This document shows positions 59,084-64,000 of a DNA stretch of 64,000 bases, piece after piece (position 1 is the stretch's first letter; each line of letters opens with the position of its first letter). The stretch covers positions 1 to 64,000 of the forward strand of contig KQ964288.1 in NCBI GenBank assembly GCA_001566295.1. Reading direction: 5' to 3'. Under the pieces are notes generated by a model. The model searched no databases, was not told the DNA's origin, and saw nothing but the letters and a program-made list of their open reading frames with translations. The position numbers were made by a program, and so were the translations under genes. This DNA is from Microdochium bolleyi (taxonomy: Eukaryota; Ascomycota; Sordariomycetes; Xylariales; Microdochiaceae).

Positions 59084-59279
59084 CTATTGTATGGGAAAAC
59101 GGTCGGGGGTTAGCTTGTGGGGCGGGCGCGCGCGGGGCCCCCCGGCGCGGCCCCGGACGACGACGGACGACAGCGCAACACAAGGCTGGCGCTGGGAGAG
59201 AAGAGGAGAGCGGGAAGACAAAAAGGTTGGGAGAGAAGAACCGGCGCGGCCGAGGGCCCTGTCAATTCTTTTCTCCGCG

Positions 59280-59356
59280 CAGCCCGGCCCGGGATTGAAC
59301 CGGGGATTCCGTATGGCGAAGTCGCCAGCGGCGTCGTACCGCTTGACCACCGGGCC
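59280..59356 (-). tRNA. tRNA-like gene or tRNA-derived SINE head
   Basis: Minus strand 59,356-59,280 folds as acceptor GGCCCGG/CCGGGCT, a D-arm with box A TGGTCAAGCGG, and a T-arm CCCGG-TTCAATC-CCGGG containing box B GGTTCAATCCC. Both pol III boxes match their consensus fully. The anticodon arm is 23 nt instead of 17 and has no normal 7-nt loop with U33. The body resembles tRNA-Glu, but the arm makes a working tRNA doubtful. It may be a tRNA pseudogene or the head of a SINE; a small intron is another option. Confidence 0.5.
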
Positions 59357-59734
59357 TTTCTGTGGTGGAAGGCCGCCTGCTTACTTGGACATATAGGACC
59401 AGGTCGTGGCAGGCTGGCGGAGGTGGCGGGCTGGCTGCTTGCGAAGATGTGGGTTGTGCCTGCGGAGAGTCGACGATCTGGGCGCAGTGGCTCGAGGCCC
59501 AGTTGCTTATAAAGTAGCCTGAGAGCCTCTATCCTTATAAAGTTTATCCCACGTAGGCGTAGCAGCTTATGGCGAAACGAAGGAGACGGGGAGGGAGTTG
59601 CCGAGACAGGCGGGGGCGAGAAGGTTATATAGTTAGACGTGTCATATAAGGGTTGCCCAGGAAAGACAAGGTAAGAAAACGCTGGATTGAGTCGCTATCT
59701 TAGACAAGTAGAGATCTAGGCATAGTAAAAGGAG

Positions 59735-59736
<2 letters not shown>

Positions 59737-59765
<29 letters not shown>
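59737..59765 (+). repeat. (CT)n microsatellite, about 14 units
   Basis: An uninterrupted CT repeat just downstream of the minus-strand cysteine-rich gene. Confidence 0.95.
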
Positions 59766-59768
<3 letters not shown>

Positions 59769-59801
59769 ACCTCCTCTAAGCTCCGGCGTTATAGTGCCCG
59801 G

Positions 59802-60302
59802 TTAGTAAGTGCTCCCCTCGGCAGCCGCCGCCATCGCCTCGTACTCCGCCACCACATCCTCGTCCGCGTCAGAGCCGTCCCAGCGGTTCAGTGGGTGGGT
59901 GTGGTAGCGGGCATCGGAATCCTGTGCGGCAGCGTCGTCTGGCGAGTACTCCCAGCCGCAAACGGTGCCATGATCCAGAACGCACTGGGCGCAGATGCTG
60001 GGGCCACCAGCAGCGAGTTGGAGCGTGTGGCAGGTTATGAAGACGGGGGCCGTGCCCTGTACGAAGCGGGTGGCGCAGTTGCCGCACTGGTTCACGGCCC
60101 AGTCGTCCTGGATGACGGAGAGGGGGAGATCACGCCCGCGGGTGGCGCAGATGATGCTCAGCACGGCGTCGTGGGTGCGCGCGACCCAGAGGTCGTGCCA
60201 GAAGTCGCGGTCGAAGAAGAAGCAGGCGTCACGCCGCTCCTGGGGGTGAGCGCGGACCAGGGCGAGTAAGTCGTCGTGGCCGGCGGCGAGGTCGAGGGCC
60301 AT
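59802..60302 (-). CDS. Cysteine-rich hypothetical protein, 166 aa
   Basis: An intact frame from ATG 60,302 to the stop at 59,802. It contains CGNCATRF, then CHTLQ, then CAQCVLDHGTVCGWEY: four Cys pairs spaced like a small zinc-binding domain. The C-terminus is acidic (DGSDADEDVVAEYEA). The frame stays open for about 54 codons upstream of the ATG and looks protein-like there (WPREGNTSHLFTVSIEFRNR), so the true protein may start further up or after an intron. I do not recognise the family. It lies 3 kb from the TLH gene, within the same GC-rich block, and may be a subtelomeric gene. Confidence 0.55.
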   Translation of the reverse strand: MALDLAAGHDDLLALVRAHPQERRDACFFFDRDFWHDLWVARTHDAVLSIICATRGRDLPLSVIQDDWAVNQCGNCATRFVQGTAPVFITCHTLQLAAGGPSICAQCVLDHGTVCGWEYSPDDAAAQDSDARYHTHPLNRWDGSDADEDVVAEYEAMAAAAEGSTY

Positions 60303-60649
60303 GTGGCGATTGAGGGCGAAGCTCACGAGGCGGAATCTATTCCTGAACTCGATACTAACAGTAAAGAGGTGGCTGGTGTTACCCTCGCGCGGCCAGCGTA
60401 GCTGCCGACTTGCGCGGCCTTGAACAGCGACCTCTCTCTGGGCCTGCGACTCACCCAGCCGTCACGTCAGCCTTACACTATTACGAGCAGGGCCGAGGGA
60501 GGGACGGGGCCGGCTTACATTGAAGTTCTGTACCAGCTGGATCGCCATAGTCGAGGCAGCCGCAGTCGAGCTACTTGCCGAGGAGAGGAGGGAGGCGTGC
60601 GTGTATAAGTCGAGGAGGTGTGGGAGAGTTGTGGCGGCTGGTACGAGCG

Positions 60650-61020
60650 ACAGTGGTCGGAGGAGTCTGTGAGGGCGAGCGGCGACAAGAAGGCGGCCGA
60701 GGTGAGAAGGCAGGAGAGGCGAGGCAATAACGTGGAAGGTATAATCGAGGAGGTGTTCGGCTGTGCAGGGGGAGCGCGCGAGCGTGAGGTCTTATAGAGA
60801 AGGCGGCGCAGGCGAGGCAGCTATATGAATCAGAAATGAATCAGGCACAGCTACGAGAAGGCAGGAGCGACAGTGGGCGGAGGAGTCTGCGAGCGAGCGG
60901 CGACGGGAAGGCGGCGAGGCAGGCACGAGCCAGAGTAGATTGAGGAGTCTGTGAGCGCGAGCGGCGACGAGAAGGCGGCGGCGGCAGCGGCGGCGAGAAG
61001 GCAGGAGAGGCGAGGCCACA
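60650..61020 (+). repeat. Imperfect GC-rich direct repeats
   Basis: The motif GGAGGAGTCTGTGAGNGCGAGCGGCGAC occurs near 60,658, 60,878 and 60,938 with small changes. A second motif, GAGAAGGCAGGAGAGGCGAG, is at about 60,703 and 60,997. Spacing is irregular (about 60 and 220 bp), so these are dispersed direct repeats rather than a clean tandem array. Confidence 0.7.
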
Positions 61021-62113
61021 ACGTAAATGGACTATCGTCAACGATGAACAAGGCGCTGCCGAGAACGCGGAATGTTTGCTTGCTCGGAGTAGAGCGGATG
61101 ACGAGGCGTTGTCAACGCTGCTGCTGCGTTTGCAAGGCCATAGCACGGACGACAAGGTCACCACCACCGCCGCGGTTGCCGTATTGCGTTTGCGAGAACA
61201 CCGCAGTATAGACGGCGAGACGTCGTCGCTGCCGTCGCTGTGATTACAACGCCGTCACACGTGAGTCAGGCCTCTCCCGGACTATGACTACTCCATCAGC
61301 GCCCTCAGCACCGCACCTCCTGCGCACCTCCTGCTTGTTCCTCCGCCCAGCCATAACCTCACCGCAATAACAAACGCCCGACTGCCCCAAGCAAGGTATC
61401 TCGTCCGCGCCGCCAGGTACCTGCCTCGTCCTGCCCATCCTTTCTGCCTCAGGCACGCTGACCTCTTGATCGTATATTAGACTATCGCCCTCTGCCGCCC
61501 TCTCCGGCCTACATCCCACCTCCCACAACAACGGCAGCTGCGACAGAGCACCGCCTCCTCCGACCTCGCGACCGCAGACACAGCAGCAACAGCCACAGCA
61601 GCGGCGATCACAGGCTCGCCCTCCCCCAGTCCTCGCCAGCTCCCGCCAGGCCCGACCTATAACATCTATTACATCCACAACAACTACCACGGCCACGACG
61701 ACGACCACAGCGCGCCGGCTGCCTCCTCTCCTGCCGCACACTCGTGAGCACTCGCCTCCTGCCTCCGCTCCAGCAACCCAGCCTGCCGCTGCTTATTCCC
61801 CAGTCACTCGCGTGCAAAAGCACAGCTCTACTGACAACGATTCTCGCAGGCCTCCGAGCACAGGCCAGTATCAGACAGCTATCGCCAGCCTCGGCAGCCG
61901 CCCTCGCACACGCCTCGCGTCCCTCCCATATCACCGAGATCTCAACTCGACCTCACACTACCTCCCTGCTCGCCCTCGCCCTCGCCATCTCCGCGCCGCG
62001 CCACACACAGGATACACAGCACGCGCGCAGCTCGACGCAGCCAAGGTCTGTCCCGCCTCCCGTGTAGCCGCCAGCCGCCTCTGCGTAGTTCTGCTCACCG
62101 TCCAGCCGCACAG
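61021..62113. other. GC-rich, low-complexity stretch, no gene
   Basis: Proline- and arginine-rich frames are open on both strands because of base composition. They have no motifs and are likely the 5' flank of the gene at 62,114. Confidence 0.45.
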
Positions 62114-62746
62114 ATGTCCTCCTCCGCTCCGACTCTCCGCTTCCGCCCGGAGATTGCCGCCCTGCTTGGCCAGCAGACGTTCAGAGTGAGCGCTAGGAAC
62201 CGCGGCTTCATCCGCATCTCGAGCACCTCGCGGCTCCACCAATTCGTAATGCAGATTCTCTACGAAGACGTACGTCAGACGCCAGTCACACAGCGATAAG
62301 GGGAGAGCACGGACAAAAGCTAACGAGATGGGGCTCTATAGTACTTCGATATAGACCAGCAGATCGCACGCGACCTCCGCGCGCGCGCCGGCAACTTACC
62401 CGTCCAGGACAGACAGCTCTCCGTCGGCGTCAACGCCTTCATACTCGCCGGCTTCAGTGACGAGGCAGCGCTGCGCGAGTACCTCTGGGACCCTGCGCCC
62501 AACCGGAGCAACGCCGTCGGCGAGCCCGCCTTCCCGCGCCTCGAGCTCATGTTCGTGGCTCACGGAGCCAAGGTGAACGCGGCTCCCTGCCGCCTCTACA
62601 CCACCAGCCCCGCCTCGGACGAGGTCAAGTTCTTCGACGCCTGTCTCGCCTGGCGCGGAGCGAGCGGCGAGAAGTGCATGAACTGCGCCTGGAAGATGTC
62701 CCGCGGTCCGGCCTGCAATGCACAGGAGGACTCGATTATCGTGTAA
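62114..62746 (+). CDS. Two-exon hypothetical protein, 186 aa
   Basis: Exons are 62,114-62,269 and 62,342-62,746. The 72-nt intron has donor GTACGT, branch CTAAC and acceptor CTATAG, and joins in phase at QILYEDYFDIDQQ. The total is 561 nt, 186 codons plus stop. No signal or membrane segment is seen. Sequence marks include LRFRPEIAALLGQQTFRVSA, a YFDIDQQ acidic stretch, LWDPAPNRS and a C-terminal Cys group (GEKCMNCAWKMSRGPACN). The product is unknown. Codon use is GC-rich and the frame is intact, so the gene is probably real. It points toward the TLH gene, 592 bp downstream. Confidence 0.62.
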
Positions 62747-63337
62747 AGGGGCCGGGGCAGATCGCTCGGCTCATAGCAGTAGGCCTTTATATACTCTAGA
62801 CTGGCTCTGGCCCGCTGCTCTCTCAGCGCCGACCCAGATATAAGGAAATGTACATAGTATCGGCGTTACCTTATGGGCGAGAGAAAGTAAGAATGAGAGA
62901 TTTGGTTTCTAAACTAAATACAGTTATCTCTCAAATAATATAACGTTTCGTATAGGTGACAGGTCGGCGGCTCGATAGAGCTTAGAACTAATAATTTTAA
63001 TAATAGTAAGTAGCGTTTATAATAACCTAATTTACTTTTACTAAAAGGGCCGGAGTTAAGTAGTAAAGCCAGGGTTATTACCTTAGCCTAGCTGGGGTCT
63101 GGAAAGTCTAATGTAAGGGCTTATATACCGAAGAGTAAAAAACCAAAAAAAGGGGGCGCGCCATAGTACGGGACAGGCGAGGCAGGGTAAAGTAGAGAAA
63201 GTATAGACTCCTTTACTATTAGATATTAAGCGCGGCGAGCCGGGTCGAGCGTAGACCTGTCGTATCCAAGACCCGCTCTATATAATACACGAGAACAACC
63301 TACGACCCAGCAGTACCGACACTAGTATCCGCCAGCT
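62747..63337. other. TLH upstream region, AT-rich
   Basis: Left of the TLH ATG the DNA turns AT- and TA-rich (62,930-63,300), with CTAG and TAATAAT-type runs similar in texture to the decayed block at 22-25 kb. A GGCGCGCC at 63,153 stands alone. No gene. Confidence 0.45.
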
Positions 63338-64000
63338 ATGGAGAGGGTAGTAGAAGAGGACAGCGATAGAGCGAGCCGTCTCGAGGCGGGAGGAGGGGCA
63401 GAGCCGGAGCCAGCGGGGGTAGTGCTCCTCTGCGCACCCGCCCGCGTTCTAGTCTGCGTATACTGCAGAGCAGGAATCCGAGCAGGCGCGAACGTCGCCA
63501 TACACTTCCGGCAGAAGCATAAGACAAGGGGGGCCGAGCTACAGCATATCCTCCAGCGCGCAGCCGCTGCCGCAGCGATAGCAGCTCCCGCGGGCGGGCT
63601 GGCCGACCCGTATCTAGCAGACCTCCCAGCAGACGGCAGCGCTCCGATCCCCCAGCTCGCAGTCCAGGCAGGGTTCAGCTGCGGCGCGTGTCGGTATCTC
63701 ACGACGAGCCAGCAGCTCATACTCCAGCACTGGGCCGCGAGCCGAGCAGGCAGCAGTGCGGAGGGGGGCGGACGCCAGCAGCACGAGGGCCCCGGCCGCT
63801 GGACCGAGGTGGCGCTGCAGTCGTTCTCGGCAGCTCGGCAGCTCCGGCGGTACTGGGTCGTCGACGTCCCGGCGCCGGGGCGAGGCGGCCCGGTAGACGC
63901 GGAGGGGGCGGGGCCGGCGCCGGAGCCGGGGCCGAGGGTCCATACCGAGAGCGGCTGGGAGGCCTACATGACGGCGCACGAGGCCAGGGTGGCTGCCGAG
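63338..64000 (+). CDS. Telomere-linked RecQ-type helicase (TLH), intact 5' part
   Basis: The frame is open from ATG 63,338 to the window edge: 221 codons, no stop. The first zinc-finger-like motif is CVYCRAGI...HFRQKH (C2H2, about residues 41-62); a second (CGACRYL...) begins near residue 115. These are the N-terminal C2H2-type signature of fungal TLH proteins (DUF3505-like), which carry a RecQ-family helicase further downstream. This identification is supported by the matching decayed copy at 21.7-25.3 kb, which keeps helicase motifs I, II and III. The gene is GC-rich with no sign of RIP in the visible part. TLH genes are usually subtelomeric, and the helicase is thought to act on chromosome ends or repeats. 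Confidence 0.85.
   Translation, partial: MERVVEEDSDRASRLEAGGGAEPEPAGVVLLCAPARVLVCVYCRAGIRAGANVAIHFRQKHKTRGAELQHILQRAAAAAAIAAPAGGLADPYLADLPADGSAPIPQLAVQAGFSCGACRYLTTSQQLILQHWAASRAGSSAEGGGRQQHEGPGRWTEVALQSFSAARQLRRYWVVDVPAPGRGGPVDAEGAGPAPEPGPRVHTESGWEAYMTAHEARVAAE

Noticed and set aside
61244..62067. Pro/Arg-rich frames on both strands
   Set aside because: Composition-driven openness with no motif, and both strands equally open.
1..64000. A Starship-type giant transposon
   Set aside because: No DUF3435-like tyrosine recombinase was seen near either edge of the cargo-like region; accessory genes alone are not enough.
1..64000. CRISPR arrays, operons, riboswitches
   Set aside because: The gene structure is eukaryotic with spliced introns; no regularly spaced repeat array was found.

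Overview
This window is from the nuclear genome of a filamentous ascomycete (Pezizomycotina, probably a Sordariomycete). The evidence is the gene content: Zn2Cys6 transcription factors, a patatin/NB-ARC receptor, a HET-domain relic, pogo/Fot and Tad-like transposons, and a telomere-linked-type RecQ helicase. Introns are short (44-78 nt), GT-AG, with CTRAC-like branch sites. Some blocks show RIP-type C-to-T decay. Most of the sequence is an accessory, repeat-rich gene graveyard in which few genes look fully intact.

Layout. 0-0.7 kb: end of a PD-(D/E)XK nuclease-like gene that runs into a palindromic repeat. 1.1-10.9 kb (minus): a giant three-exon DUF6606-DUF3638-DUF3645 gene (3,200 codons) with one in-frame TAG. 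12.7-14.4 kb: a MATE-like transporter with a 1-nt frameshift. 18.1-25.3 kb: a transposon cemetery holding a pogo-like transposase relic, a LINE endonuclease fragment, an F-box-like fragment and a heavily mutated telomere-linked helicase (TLH) pseudogene. 26.2-29.0 kb: a small two-exon orphan and a BTB-like gene. 30.0-31.3 kb: an inverted, broken duplicate of the promoter and 5' end of the giant gene. 31.3-36.1 kb: no gene seen. 36.2-37.1 kb: an intact staphylococcal-nuclease-like gene.

38-45 kb: three damaged relatives of one Zn2Cys6 regulator family. 45.2-45.8 kb: an LTR-like end abutting a pogo-like N-terminus. 46.4-47.6 kb: a membrane-anchored protein with a possible papain-like core and Gly/Cys/His tail repeats. 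48.6-50.9 kb: an NLR (C-terminal patatin half, NB-ARC, TPR). 51.3-51.6 kb: a HET relic. 52.4-54.8 kb: a coiled-coil/PD-(D/E)XK/kinase fusion protein. 55-58.3 kb: no gene seen. 58.3-64.0 kb: a GC-rich block with palindromes, a tRNA-like element, a cysteine-rich ORF, a two-exon orphan and, running off the right edge, the intact 5' end of a second TLH gene. That gene is clearly homologous to the decayed copy at 21.7-25.3 kb, which suggests a subtelomere or a former one.

How the parts relate. The receptor, HET relic and nuclease-kinase form an allorecognition/conflict-type neighbourhood. The TLH pair, LINE, pogo and LTR pieces are the mobile or repeated fraction. Coordinates of intact genes are firm; edges of relics are approximate. 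All family assignments were read by eye from translated motifs, with no database search.
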